Counted from the first letter of the stretch, positions 44,300 through 56,425 are shown. The stretch: 64,000 nucleotides of DNA from Hofstenia miamia (GCA_004352715.1 SCFE01000047.1:1935841-1999840), one strand, 5' to 3'. Numbers and translations are program-made. The notes: generated from the letters alone by a model not told the origin.

Positions 44300-44765
44300 A
44301 GAGACCGTGATGCTAATCGTACGTAATAGTAATTTCGAGATGGTGGATTCATACTATGATATGGGGAACAATTTCAGCAAGAGGTAGAGGAGCTTTGTGG
44401 ATTATGCCTGAAAACCGCCAATTACAGCCAAAGTCTATCTCCAAATACTTCAGCAGAAACTTCCAGAGTGAACGCCATTGCATGACTGCACTTTACTTCA
44501 CAAGATAATGCCCCTCTCCAATCGGTCAAGAACTGGCTGACTGCAAACAATTTTCATCTCCTTTCGCCATGGCCCGGCAGCTCACCAGACCTAAACCCCA
44601 TAGACAATTGTTGGGACATTATGAAAAAAGAAGTCTCTAAGCTGAAGCCAACTTCACGTCAGGGTTTACAAGAGAAAATCAAAACAGTTTGGACCCAATT
44701 CATCACACGTGATTATTGTCGCAATCTGGTGAGTCAATGCCAGCTCGCACTGAGGCGGTCTTAGC
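44300..44765 (+). pseudogene. Tc1 transposase, C-terminal part
   Basis: Readable as TSQDNAPLQSVKNWLTANNF, HLLSPWPGSSPDLNPIDNCW and DIMKKEVSKLKPTSRQGLQE, then a C-terminal LVSQCQLALRRS. QDNAP carries the second catalytic Asp and SPDLNPIDN the third acidic residue, Asp where Tc1 normally has Glu. The segment between the two is about two residues shorter than the DD34E norm, because the HTS-type bases after DNAP are missing. Frameshifts occur upstream. A 5'-truncated relic, no termini seen. Confidence 0.8.
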
Positions 44766-47700
44766 AGCAAGGGGAGGGCCAACAAAATACTGATTTGATA
44801 TATTATAAGTGTTTAATCTTGTTTTGTCTTACACTAAGATTATTTTGTTGTAATAAAAATTCTGTCTAATAACAATGATTTTTTCTAGAAATCTATTAAC
44901 TCTTTCATTAAATTTGCTAGTGATTCTATTCCAATGGCCAGCATGGTAAGTTTAGGTTGAAGAAGATTTAAACCAGTAAAATTTTTAAATAAATTTTTAT
45001 TAAGAACCAAATTTAATTTTTGCTGTGTATGTCTGCTTGTTAGTGTGTGTTTTCCTGATCAATGTATACTTAATAATATATTCCATTTGCCAGTTCACAT
45101 TGTTTATATTGTTATTTTTACAGATAAGCTTTGTTTCATCATTACCTTTATCTTTTTGAGGATGACAAAAATATGTAATTATATGTACAATCGCCCAATC
45201 AAATATTTATTGTAAGTATTAATTGATATGCATTGTTGCTATAAATATATTTATGACTATTGTCTGTTTTGAAAATGAGATTGTGTAGTCTGCAGAGCCC
45301 TAAAATTCGGTTATTTTAATTATTATAAATTTTTCGTGGATCGCTGAATTCACATTATGAAAAATTATGAGGCAATTTTGTTTCTATTTTATTATAAATA
45401 TAGCAATGGAAATATTCATTATGTTCAATTTTCATTAATTTAATGAAATGTAGGATTATAAACTAATAATTTTGCATAGATTTTTTTGTAATTGTTAACA
45501 ATATTTTAACATTTTTTCTAACATCTATTCGAATACATTACAGTTGGTGGTTTTGGCATATCATTAATCTTAAGTATATGATAATATTCACATATGTGCG
45601 TTTTTTGCGTTATCAACTTGCGTTTTTCGCGCTTGGAAATGCGCGTTTATCGAAACAAAAAGGTTTAACGCGCTTTCTATACGCTAGTTTTACGCAAAAA
45701 TACCGCAAGTTAACGCCCGTTTAACGACAAATTTGGTTACTTGGGAAGGGGATGGATGTCTAGCTCAACTCTATCGACAGAATAAGAGTGATTTAAATTA
45801 ATTGAAATTTTGCAAGCCAAATTGTAAAGCTTATATTTGAAATAGATTTAAATTGATTGTAATTATTTGAAAATATATTTGAATATTTTTATTTTTAGTA
45901 GCTGATATTGACCTGATATTTGAAAAAATTATACATTAATAAATACCAAACAGCATTTTTAAAGTGCACATGGACCTGATTTATTTACAAATATTCTTTA
46001 TTTAGATTAGCACACATGTGGAAACAATAAGTTAGAAATTATAAAAGGCATATTTTCAGTGGGTTAATGATTGATGAGAAAGGGATGGGCTTGGATCAAT
46101 GATTCGCAAGCATATTGTTAGGGGCAGACAATTTTTGTATTTTTGCTTGTGGACACCAATTGCATATAGATACTCAATAAGATCCAAACAGCATAATACA
46201 ATACAAACTTTAAGTGGCCATACAGAGCAGAAGATAGTTAATAAATTCAATATTCTCATATATAAACATAAAAGTAAGGCCATTCAAGGCCATCTAACAT
46301 TGTGCTTTACAAAAAAGTCTTGATATGTTCATCGCCAAATGGGACATTTGGGCAGTACATGATATAACAGGGATAAACTGGGCAATTAGTATCTGCCTAA
46401 GAATGAGGCTTAATTTTTGAGAAGGTTATTAAGAAGCAGACGTAATGACCTCGGATTATGCCTTAATCCTACCCCACTCACCACATTACTCGCCCACCCC
46501 ATCCCCTGATTTCTTTGATAAACTTCTAATTATTCAGAAATAAACCAAAATTAGAAACTAAAGGATATGCAGGGTGAAAAATAGAATTCAAAAAAGGTTT
46601 GCAAGTTTTTTCATTGATATTGCAAATGCTTGAAATAGTCGTATTTGTATCGTATTGTGATATCACATCAATATTTGATTGTGATATAATATTTAGCTCG
46701 GTTTGGTACGATATCTTCCATTTGGCGTTTTGTGATATCACCCGGATATAATTGGTATTTATAAGGGTGAATATTTTAAGAAAACAACCTCATGGTGATT
46801 CTTGAATCTCCTAAATCGTTGAATAAAAATTTAAACCCTCATATGAATAACAGGAATTTTATATTACTGATAGTATTTGAAAGTTATCTTTGTCTCTTTG
46901 CAACAATTTGTTATTTGTCTTGAAAATCAAATATATAAAAGAATACCTTGTTTAAACAATGAGTGAAATGAACTAATCGGTTACAGGTCAATGTGTCAAT
47001 GCAGAAATTTTTAATTTCCGTTAATTATTTGCAATATTCATTGAAAGAATCATTGGAATATTGTTCGACAATCCAACTATAAAAAAATTCACTGTTGCAA
47101 AAAATAGTTGTTCCAAATGAAATATAATTGACGAAATCACTCTTGTTTGTGTAACATTCCATTAAATAGAGAATTAACGGTTCGGAAAAAATTACATTTG
47201 TAAGAAAAGAATTTTTCTCAGAGAAATTATTATCTATATTCCGGCTATTAAAAGTGCACTCAGGTGACTATTCATTCACAGAGAATCGCGAAATATATTA
47301 TCATCTGTGTAATATTGCTGTTTCAGTATAATAAATGAATTTTTATAGCATTTGTTCAATAGTTGAAGAACTACTAATCTGCATATAAATTGCCACTGCG
47401 TTGTTAATAAGCTGGCGAGCATAACCTTAGCTTAACCACAAGAAAGCTAATTGAAATGGCCAGGTATATGTAAATTCGACTTTTGATGAAACGGCAAAGC
47501 CAACATGTAAGCAAACTTAAAAGAGATACTAAATACAAAAATACTCATAATATGATTAGGTGTAGAAATGAGTTGGGTTAAAGGCTATTATAGAAGTAAT
47601 TGGGGGATTGACGCTAATCGAGTAAAGCGTTGGATTTACCGATTGCAAAAGTCTTGCAACTTGCATCAATTTACGCCTTTACAACATGTAAAGCCAGAAA

Positions 47701-47769
47701 CCAACTTAGATTCTCATTTACTGTCATTCTTATGTCCAACACAGACATAAAAAATTACCCAACCCAATG
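44766..47769. other. About 3 kb without recognised gene
   Basis: AT-rich. It contains the inverted repeat-family copy at 45590-45745. Overlapping frames on both strands at 46056-46323 are uninformative, and no domain was found. Confidence 0.45.
45590..45745 (-). repeat. CCCAAGTAACCA-ended repeat, copy 3 (inverted)
   Basis: It ends TGGTTACTTGGG at 45734-45745, the reverse complement of the family end. The preceding 140 bp are packed with GCGTTT / TTACGC / AACGC words. Confidence 0.5.
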
Positions 47770-48245
47770 AACCACAAATCATTGTGTGAAATTTCAAACA
47801 TGGCCGCTGAATTAGTGAAATAGCAGTGATTGTTGGTAGAGAGTCCACGGTGTCTCGGATTCACAAACGCCACCGATAGGGTAAAGTAGAAGTGAAATCT
47901 TCAAGCAGACTCAGAAAGAAAACTATTAAAGTCGAAAGGATTCTAATTCGAATGTCAAAAGTCCATCCGAAGCTGACAGCTATTCTGGACATGGGAAGCA
48001 GTCAACCTTAATAAAATAAGCGGACTTTGAAGCGATTACGTTACATGGCCAAGAAACAAATTTGACGAAAGCTTCATTTGGCTCGACTTCTTTGATGCAA
48101 ATACCAGAGAATATCCTTAGCAAATACTCTTTATCGTGAAGTAGCATTTGTGCTATCCACACAGGAAGGAAATTGTTTGACGCCCTGCTGGTCCACTGGA
48201 ACGATACAAGCGCCAATATACACGAATATAGTGAAATTTCGTTGT
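47770..48245 (+). pseudogene. Tc1 transposase relic
   Basis: ISEIAVIVGRESTVSRIHKR and KTIKVERILIRMSKVHPKLT match the Tc1 helix-turn-helix and linker. After rearranged DNA, RPAGPLERYKRQYTRI near 48180-48230 matches the RRPAG..Y...YT segment between the first and second catalytic Asp. Many stops. Confidence 0.6.
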
Positions 48246-48545
48246 AAGAGTGAACATTTTTCTAACTTCATAATGAGAGGAGGTTTGTAAAAAATTACAT
48301 TAATTCAAGGAATCCTAGTTTGGGAGAAGTATATGAGCATGTAGCTCAAAAATCTGCTGTACGTGGAATATGACGCTATTTTCAGGCAAAAATGACATTA
48401 TTTCTACATATCGTTATTGGAGACAATGAATGGATTCTCACAATATTGCACTGTTCGCCCATTGGTCTGCAAGAAGCTGTTAATTATAATGATAAAACTG
48501 TTTAAATTGCGAATTAGTTGAGCTGGTGGTTGTGAGTATTGTAGC
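48246..48545. other. Non-coding stretch
   Basis: Nothing recognised. Confidence 0.4.
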
Positions 48546-48901
48546 ATTCAGACCTACAACTTTGTTCACTTTTTCAAAATTAATTAGGTTTTCAGCAAAA
48601 GTGTGAACGCAAAAAAACTTTGTTGTGAACTTTTCAAAACAATTTCTGAGTGTTATCATAAACGAAAAAATAATTAAATAAGCAGTTTATGTTGTTAATT
48701 TAATACTTCCATTTTGGAAGGCAGAATTCCCTTTAATTAAACGCTAGTGTGCACGATCAATTTTGAGCATTATTCACTCTCTGGATAATTATTTAGTTAC
48801 CCAGTAATCAGGAGCGAGTATACAGGCGGCCTGTAGCCCAGCCAAATCTTTACTCTAACCCACCCAATGGAAAGTCTTCCTAACTTTATGAAGCTGATAT
48901 A

Positions 48902-49905
48902 CAGTTCCGGTCAAAAGATTAGCATAATTATAATAAATAACAATTATTATAGTATTTTCCTCAAGCAAGGAAATACAAAGGAATCTCAACATAAATTTAT
49001 CATTCCTGTTTAGTTTAAGAATCGACCAATCAAAATTGAGTATAAAATACTTGGAAATTTCATTTTTCTAACAAATATTCACTTTGTGTTCACATATTAC
49101 TGTGTCAATTTTCAGTGGAATTTTTCGTGTAAATATAGAGAAAAGTCCTAATATACGCCAAAAAATAGTTTCACAGATGGTGATTTAGAGAACAGAATGT
49201 CTCACGCAGGTAGCTATCGGTCAACGGCTTGGTGTGAATCAGTCCATTGTTCAACATTGTCTTAAGCGTCATCATGAAACTGGATCTTTCAGTGCTAAAC
49301 GACATACTGGGAGACCACCTGCAACTACAGATCGAACTGACAACATGATTCGGCAGATGGCAACCGATAATCCTAATGCAACAGCTACGCATATACTGTC
49401 AGAACTGCTAGACCATGTTCGAGTAGGACTATTCAACGACGATTGCAACATAAATTTGGACTCAGAGCATACCGCTCTGCCGTTAAACCGTGCCTAAGCA
49501 AAAAGAATATTCGTGACCGATTAAGTTTTTGCAAAAGATATGGTGATTGGACCCCTTCGGAATAGTTTTGAGTATTGCTCTCCGATGAGTCGTTGTTTAA
49601 GCACTTCGAGAATTATGGCAGTTTCGTTCGCAGACCTATTGGAGAGCGCTACAATCCGAGGTATGTTCGGCCATCAGTAAAAAATTCTTCCTCCTTAATC
49701 ATTTGGTGTGGTATTTCTGCTTTCGGAAGGGCCGGTATTTCTTTCATTCCTCCAAATACAACGCACAGCGTGATATAACAATTTTACAAAATAAGCCTTT
49801 AGGACACGGCTACATTTTTCAGCACGACGGGGCTCCAGCTCATACCGCTAATATTGTCAAGAGATGGTTGAATCAGTGGTTCCGAGACAATGACTATGCT
49901 TTGCT
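48902..49905 (+). mobile_element. Tc1 element, 3'-truncated
   Basis: TA (48900-48901) followed by CAGTTCCGGTCAAAAGATTA, a typical Tc1 terminus. The transposase region runs to a TATATATATATA tract at about 49904, where the element stops abruptly; no right terminus was found. Confidence 0.75.
49195..49905 (+). pseudogene. Tc1 transposase, broken
   Basis: The N-terminal DNA-binding part reads TQVAIGQRLGVNQSIVQHCL, KRHHETGSFSAKRHTGRPPA and IRQMATDNPNATATHILSEL. A frame shift follows; then KNIRDRLSFCKRYGDWTPSE and LLSDESLFKHFENYGSFVRR, with the first catalytic Asp in SDES. Next come YVRPSVKNSSSLIIWCGISA and, after another shift, GHGYIFQHDGAPAHTANIVK with the second Asp. The third acidic residue and C-terminus are lost at the TA tract. 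At least two frameshifts and one stop. Confidence 0.82.
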
Positions 49906-51992
49906 ATATATATATATAGTCAAATTTAAAACCTACTTTAATGTTTCCACACATTAAAGAGACTTCACAACATTAAATAAAAGGCAGAGGCGTGTACAAC
50001 GCCCTTGTCCGAGTCTTAATACTAAAAAATACATTATTGATATGATTTCACAATATAATGGGCTACAGTTGAGATTGACTGTAATGCTAAATTTTCCTTC
50101 TCATTTGAAGATAAATTGCTTTTCTTCAAAAAGACCACATAACCTATTTTGACGTTTTCATTGTTCCCATAATTAGGCAACAGGTTAAAGATGTGTCAAG
50201 ATGGTATACTTACATTGTATTGTAATTGCATACAGTATAATAATAATCTAATATAGATAATGCATAAATAATTGCAACCAATGTGAAAATGCTCAATTGC
50301 GAAAAGAACTTTGAATAATTAGATAATGGCACCTAATAAGAAAAAGCCAATTGGGAATCATTTTATATATAATTTAATGATGTGCGGACATTCATACTAT
50401 CCGCGATTACTCAGTTTTGGCCCCCGCCGTCACGAGTTAGCTCTACTGCTGTGGTAATACTGATGCCTGTATCCAAAGAAGCCTTGCCCGTACTCCTAAA
50501 AGCTTTATCAATATAGTTTATTCTTATAGTTTAGCAACGCGTTGAAGTGGTCAGTAACAAAATGATAAAACAGTAAAACGTTTCAGATCATGTTTAAAAA
50601 TTAGTAACAAAGTTTCTATAAGAAGAGCAAAATTTCATAACATTGTCTTTCTGCATTTTAGCCTGGTTTGCTTTCCTTTCTAGACTATATTTATAAAAAA
50701 AACATTTTAAAACAAATTTATACAAAATGTTGAAAAATGAACATGTAATGACAAACTTGAAGTTTGTTCGAATTAAACTAAAGATTTTGAGATTACTACG
50801 TAAAGTTGTTGAAAATTGAAATATAATCTTCAAAGGAGAAAAATTTTTTATGTTGAGAAATAATAACTTTAAAAAATTGATATACTCGATTTACTATTAG
50901 GTTCTGCAAACAATACAGATCTTAAAATTCTGATTATTATAATTCATATAGACCTGGGTTTGGCTTATTCTTTTTTATGTTTTAATCTAGGCATGGGCTG
51001 AATCTCAGCTGGATCTTCTAAATCAGAATCGGATTGGACCGGGTAGTTTTATATTTAGCCCCTTTTTCGACCACGGCCCTCCTTAGATAACGCTTTTGCA
51101 ATGAATATTATAGTTATGATTTCAAAGTGTTTAATATTATCAACCTTCTGTTCACACTGGGTGTGCATTCAATAATGAAATAAGTGGCAATTATGTAATA
51201 AACCAAAATTACAATAATCAGACAGTTTATACGACACTGCTAGAATGACTAAAGTATTAAATTGTTTTTGGCGAATGTGTTAATTAATGAGATTAGGCAA
51301 ACAGCAATTAATGGCTTGGCTTTGATATTTAATTAATGTGCCGAATGATTTGTGTGTTTTTTATTAAAATTTGTATTTTACATATTTGATTACAGAACTG
51401 CAGTGTTTGAGGACTGTACCATACTGAACCGGAGGGACCTGACCAATTCCAGCTTTGCTGAGTCTAAATCATTTCACTTGGAACAGATTTCAGCCCAATT
51501 GCAACTTTGGCTATAGCCCACCCAATTTTTAATTCCTAGACTCGCCTCGGCCAGTGATAAGCATGTGCTCAATCGATAAAGAAACACCATTGACAGAACT
51601 AGTTGAAGAATAGCCTTGTTTATGAAATGCAGGCATTGGGAGGTTAGCTATAAAATTAATAACACGCACATTAAAGAGTACAGCAATGATTGCTTTTGGC
51701 AATATAGAAGATAAATTAAATCTGGAAGCCCATGAAAAACAAACATTTGCTCGTTAAAACTTAATATCAACCATTAGATGCGTATATAGTTACTGTCTTT
51801 CATAGATAACAAAATATTTAGTTATCTATGTGTCTTCTTGGTAAAAATGAAATCATTTTACAGGCCCAATTCAGAATTAGAATACACTGGTTTTAAAAAT
51901 GTCAATTGAATATAAAAATAAAGTTGTGAACAAAGCTGCAGTCTGAACGCGATAAAACTTTGTTGTGAATATTTTAATTTCTAAAAAAGTTT
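49906..51992. other. Non-coding stretch inside the inverted-repeat pair
   Basis: AT-rich, no family recognised. Confidence 0.45.
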
Positions 51993-52105
51993 TGAACAAA
52001 GTTGTAGGTCTGAATACTACTCATTATCTAAGTTGTGATGGGAGATCTGCTGGATTCTGTTCCAACGAAGTCATAAGATTGATAATGAAATAGACAATTC
52101 TGGGA

Positions 52106-52225
52106 GTGTGTGGAGGAGTGTATGAAATACCGGATCAAGACTTCGAAAAGCTGCGTGCTTCTTTGCCAATGCGCATAGAAAACATCAACAAATCATGTGG
52201 ATCTCTTCCAAATACTATAGGATCG
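52106..52225 (+). pseudogene. Possible Tc1 transposase C-terminal scrap
   Basis: GGVYEIPDQDFEKLRASLPM and RIENINKSCGS resemble the Tc1 tail (W..IP.....LV.SMPRR..AVI...G). Very short and isolated. Confidence 0.4.
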
Positions 52226-52549
52226 AAATCTAATTGTCATTTGTCGTTTATGTTAATGTCTTTAAGCAGAATTAATTATTGTGCTTTCTATATTTTTATG
52301 TAGTTTTTACTGAACATGATATGGTTGCAAGACTTTTGCACTCTTGATAAGAATACCTATTACTAGTAACAAATGCGTGTACACGAAATAACTAACACCT
52401 GAACGTATTTATCATATCAAACAATGTCTGTAGAAATTATGACCTTCATAAACTCCATTAAAAAGCTATATCAAATTTGGGTTTGTTCCAAACTATAAAT
52501 TTTTAATTAGTAAAAAATTTTTAAAAATTGTAGCCTGTGGCAACAGTAC

Positions 52550-52801
52550 CTGAATTTTCTTATGCAATTTTCTTTTGAAATGCTGATAAATGGCGTTGTC
52601 GGCTTTCAGAATATCTCTTACTTTTGATTTGTAATTGGAAGAATATCTAACAGATGATTTTCGAAAGTTTAAAGGGATGTACGTAATTTCAGCATCTGTT
52701 AGACCAGTCATCTCCTGAAGAAGAATCAAGCTCTCATCAAAGTAGTCAGTAATCATCACAAGATCGAAAACTTTGTCCAAAAATTCAATCTCTTCGAAAA
52801 C
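52550..52801 (-). CDS. Exon of a galactose-3-O-sulfotransferase-like gene
   Basis: A 252-nt minus-strand exon with acceptor CTGCAG (52807-52802) and donor GTACTG (starting 52549). It reads FEEIEFLDKVFDLVMITDYF, DESLILLQEMTGLTDAEITY, IPLNFRKSSVRYSSNYKSKV and ADNAIYQHFKRKLHKKIQ. FDLV.I.(E/D)YFDESL.LL, a D(D)I.Y..LN.R segment and the later W/D.A.Y.HF pattern belong to the galactosylceramide/GAL3ST sulfotransferase family. These Golgi type II membrane enzymes transfer sulfate from PAPS to galactose. The PAPS-binding N-terminal region must be in other exons, which I could not find in the window. The exon is open throughout and looks under constraint. Confidence 0.75.
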
Positions 52802-53119
52802 TGCAGTCATATTAGTCTAAAGTAATGTGTGCAAGAAAAGTAAGGCATGTTTTTTCAACTATGACTTGAGGTCATTCACATAAGAAAATCAACCGGATTG
52901 AACGCGTGACAAAGGATGTCTTATTGCGAGTTCATTTAAAAAATTTAAGTAAAATAACTGTTGTAGAAAAAAATTAAATTTTCATATTTAAACTAGTTTC
53001 CTATGCGCTTTTTTTATCAACTTCCTAGATAAACTACAGGGTGAATGTAATATAAGTCACATCGTCACAAAACAAAAATCACATAAAATAACTTAAATAA
53101 GAATGCAATTTATGATAAG
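52802..53119. other. Probable intron or intergenic DNA
   Basis: No coding recognised. It lies upstream of the sulfotransferase-like exon on that gene's strand. Confidence 0.4.
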
Positions 53120-53285
53120 ACTAGAATGTATGTTCGAAGTTTCCACAATTTGCCGTTGACATTGATGGCAATTGTGATCTATAACAAATTCTGCAATGTT
53201 CTCCCGGAGTCACTGTTGAGCTTCGTTGACAGTATGTGGAGTTGTATCACCTTGCTGCCATTTCCAGTCTGTTGTATTAATCACG
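53120..53285 (-). pseudogene. mariner-like transposase relic
   Basis: Minus-strand reading WKWQQGDTTPHTVNEAQQ, stop, LRENIAEFVIDHN corresponds to the FQQDGA.PHTAN..Q.WL.ENF...VIS block with the second catalytic Asp displaced or mutated. No termini seen. Confidence 0.55.
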
Positions 53286-53799
53286 TCTCAGATTTCTGGA
53301 AAGGCAATATTTGTTAGAAATACAGCATTACAGAAATGATTTATAAACACCAATCGACACAGAGAATGCCACATTTCGACAATCATTCTGCAAAAATATC
53401 CTATTGAATATCAGAAATGAATACTACAGATATTGGTAAAGTATATGACACTGAAAAGTAAATATAATTCCTTAACCCTCAACGCAGAATGAATTTAAAT
53501 AGCTATGAAGCGATTGCATGCTTATTTACATCCCTAACCCAAAATTTGATTCATACTACAAAATATGATTGAAATATGTACTAAGAATTTAAGCCATTGT
53601 AGTAGCATTACTTGAACAAATAATTTAATGGCTAGACCATAACAAAAACATTTACGTGCATGAAAATGGGTTTTGGTATTATAAGAAACTCGAGATATAA
53701 GTTATTAAACGCCACATCAACATGATTGTAAAAAAATAGAAAATGTTACCAATTCCTTAAGATTTTCATCGAGCATGTGAACTCTACCTTTGAAGCGAT
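53286..53799. other. Non-coding stretch
   Basis: Nothing recognised. Confidence 0.4.
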
Positions 53800-54910
53800 T
53801 GTAGTCAGTTATGAGATATGGCTTTTACATTTCATCATTTATAACTTTGCAAGATGTATGCGAGGAGCTCATACGCAATCTTCGCTTGATATGAGATCGG
53901 CATAATTTGGTTAATATGATCAAAAATGAAATTACGCTTAAAGCAAGACATTTTAAGCCGGAGAATGTCTGAGACTTCTTTTCTATGTCTGCAAATAATA
54001 CCCAGTAACGTCAATTTTTTTGAAGAAAAGCAACTGCAAGTTTAACTTGTAAAGTCGTTATCTGTACAGATATTTCTTCCTGTTCCAAAAAAAGAATGCA
54101 CAAGTCCATCATAACATCAAACGCCAGATTTTTTGTATATTGCTATCAGCTTTGCGACCTCCATAAACAAACCCCTTCAAACGCATAGCCAGACAAATAA
54201 TCTCAGAACCAAAAATGTTTAATTGCATACATTTTCTGGGCTTGCTGGCCAAATTCTGCCCCAATAGCCAAGGAACTGTTCATCTACAGTAACATCCTCA
54301 TCACATTAAAGATAAAGTGGCAATGCAGACAAAAATAGTTCCCATATTTCACTTACAGCAGCAAATTTATTGTCAGCACGTCGTGCTTCACGTGTATTAG
54401 CATTATCAAAACTAATACTTGATAAAGGCTTACCACCATCGTCAATTTTCCAGTTGAGTAACGTTGTCTCGATAACTACCTGCTCGTATTATGATTGCTA
54501 AGCCGGCAAAAAGTTACTGCATTATGAATTACAATGCGTAGTTGTCTAGTTGACAATGATCGGCGTACTTTTCTAGCTTTCATATTAGTATATCGAAAAG
54601 TGTTCCGCAAAATATCATCATGTAAAAAGAGACGAAAAGTTTCCTTCTCATTGATTGGCCTATAAAGTGCTCTTGGCATTTGATTAAAGATATTTCATCG
54701 ACGCCTTTGCTCAGATAATGGTTCTATTGTATAGTATATGCCATTTGCAAAAATTACCATAGGATTTGGTTCTTCATTGTCAGATGATTCACTTTCACTC
54801 TCAGAGGCTTCGTAGACATTAGCATATCCTTCATCATCAGTAGAAATGACCTTTTTCATCATGAACGTTTACTGATTATTCATCAAGAACAGTTTCATCT
54901 TCATCACTGT
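53800..54910 (-). pseudogene. piggyBac transposase, decayed minus-strand copy
   Basis: Read on the minus strand: acidic N-terminus (NNFYHDSDEDETVLDE and SESESESSDNEEPNPMV-like), then NEKETFRLFLHDDILRNTFR and YTNMKARKVRRSLSTRQLRI. Next come FDNANTREARRADNKFAAVS and DEDVTVDEQFLGYWGRIWPA, with the first catalytic Asp (VDEQ). The later segments are KLTLLGIICRHRKEVSDI-like (the L...GT.R.NRKE block). Several stops and shifts; the last Asp pair and cysteine-rich end are not seen. A different, older piggyBac lineage from the one at 24.6-29.6 kb. Confidence 0.75.
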
Positions 54911-55100
54911 CATGATAAAAATTGTTTCCATGTGATAAAATTGAGGAGGACAGAAGTCCAATAGAGGATACACACCCTGTAAATTTCGTAGTCATAAGAT
55001 TTATATAAGTTTTTTCTTATATAGATATGTAATAAATATATTTGACAAGATACATGATTGTTGCGATACAAAAATGTACATGATGTCAACAAAAGTATAA
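54911..55100. other. Short non-coding spacer
   Basis: Nothing recognised. Confidence 0.4.
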
Positions 55101-55485
55101 GGGTTATTTAATTGCTTCTTCTGTATTACTGACTCGTTTATTCAAATGCGAGTTCAAACCTGAGAAAAAAGTTCCAATTTCAGCAAGAGTATTGACAAAA
55201 ATATTTAATACAAATTGTGAAATGCAATATAAGTAGCAGTGTCATTAGAACGGGTTATTTAATTGCTTCTTCTGTATTACTGACTCGTTTATTCAAATGC
55301 GAGTTCAAACCTGAGAAAAAAGTTCCAATTTCAGCAAGAGTATTGACAAAAATATTTAATACAAATTGTGAAATGCAATATAAGTAGCAGTGTCATTAGA
55401 ACGGGTTATTTAATTGCTTCTTCTGTATTACTGACTCGTTTATTCAAATGCGAGTTCAAACCTGAGAAAAAAGTTCCAATTTCAG
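55101..55485. repeat. 151-bp tandem repeat, at least 2.5 units, running into a gap
   Basis: Units begin GGGTTATTTAATTGCTTCTT at 55101, 55252 and 55403 and are essentially identical where they overlap; the array is cut by the gap at 55486. The unit junction GTGTCATTAGAACGGGTTA reappears at 63682-63700, right after another gap. Near-perfect identity suggests recent amplification or assembly expansion. Confidence 0.85.
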
Positions 55486-56125
55486 NNNNNNNNNNNNNNN
55501 NNNNNNNNNNNNNNNNNNNNNNNNNNNNNNNNNNNNNNNNNNNNNNNNNNNNNNNNNNNNNNNNNNNNNNNNNNNNNNNNNNNNNNNNNNNNNNNNNNNN
55601 NNNNNNNNNNNNNNNNNNNNNNNNNNNNNNNNNNNNNNNNNNNNNNNNNNNNNNNNNNNNNNNNNNNNNNNNNNNNNNNNNNNNNNNNNNNNNNNNNNNN
55701 NNNNNNNNNNNNNNNNNNNNNNNNNNNNNNNNNNNNNNNNNNNNNNNNNNNNNNNNNNNNNNNNNNNNNNNNNNNNNNNNNNNNNNNNNNNNNNNNNNNN
55801 NNNNNNNNNNNNNNNNNNNNNNNNNNNNNNNNNNNNNNNNNNNNNNNNNNNNNNNNNNNNNNNNNNNNNNNNNNNNNNNNNNNNNNNNNNNNNNNNNNNN
55901 NNNNNNNNNNNNNNNNNNNNNNNNNNNNNNNNNNNNNNNNNNNNNNNNNNNNNNNNNNNNNNNNNNNNNNNNNNNNNNNNNNNNNNNNNNNNNNNNNNNN
56001 NNNNNNNNNNNNNNNNNNNNNNNNNNNNNNNNNNNNNNNNNNNNNNNNNNNNNNNNNNNNNNNNNNNNNNNNNNNNNNNNNNNNNNNNNNNNNNNNNNNN
56101 NNNNNNNNNNNNNNNNNNNNNNNNN
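55486..56125. other. Assembly gap (640 N)
   Basis: Left flank is the 151-bp repeat, right flank a (TA)n tract; both explain assembly failure. Confidence 0.99.
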
Positions 56126-56144
56126 TATATATATATATATATAT
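56126..56144. repeat. (TA)n tract
   Basis: Visible edge of a dinucleotide array emerging from the gap. Confidence 0.85.
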
Positions 56145-56253
56145 AGTTACTGGGTACTATGGGACTTGTACCTGTAGCCAGCGTAAATGGCGTCCAATTT
56201 TGAGTGAAATGAAGCTTCTTAGAAAACTGTAGCCAGTATGTGTTTACAATAGG

Positions 56254-56425
56254 CCCAAGTAACCATGCAAAATTTTAACTAGATTAATTATTAAAGTTTT
56301 CGATATACAAAATTATCCCATACATTTTTCGTACCCAGCGTAAAATTTTTGTACAAAGCGAAAATATTCATTTTTGGGGATGTACATAGTGTAAGAAAAA
56401 CGTACTTTGCGTAAATATATATGGT
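56254..56425 (+). repeat. CCCAAGTAACCA-ended repeat, copy 4
   Basis: Starts CCCAAGTAACCATGCAAAAT at 56254 and continues with AGCGTAAAAT / TTTGCGTAAA words to about 56415. Confidence 0.45.

Larger units (their letters stand above)
48546..52016. mobile_element. Region bounded by 24-bp inverted repeats
   Basis: Positions 48546-48569 and 51993-52016 are reverse complements at 23 of 24 bases (core CAGACCTACAACTTTGTTCA). Just inside, a direct repeat of about 30 bp (GAACGC..A..ACTTTGTTGTGAA) occurs at 48604-48632 and 51945-51972. Together they look like the ends of one 3.5-kb element, or two solo ends facing each other. No target duplication is evident, and the only coding inside is an inserted Tc1 fragment, so the class is unknown. 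Confidence 0.5.

Noticed and set aside
46056-46323. Opposite-strand frames of 74-75 codons
   Set aside because: Mutually overlapping, no motif, AT-rich background.
55101-55485. CRISPR-like array
   Set aside because: Units of 151 bp are contiguous and near-identical with no unique spacers; this is an ordinary tandem repeat in a eukaryotic genome.
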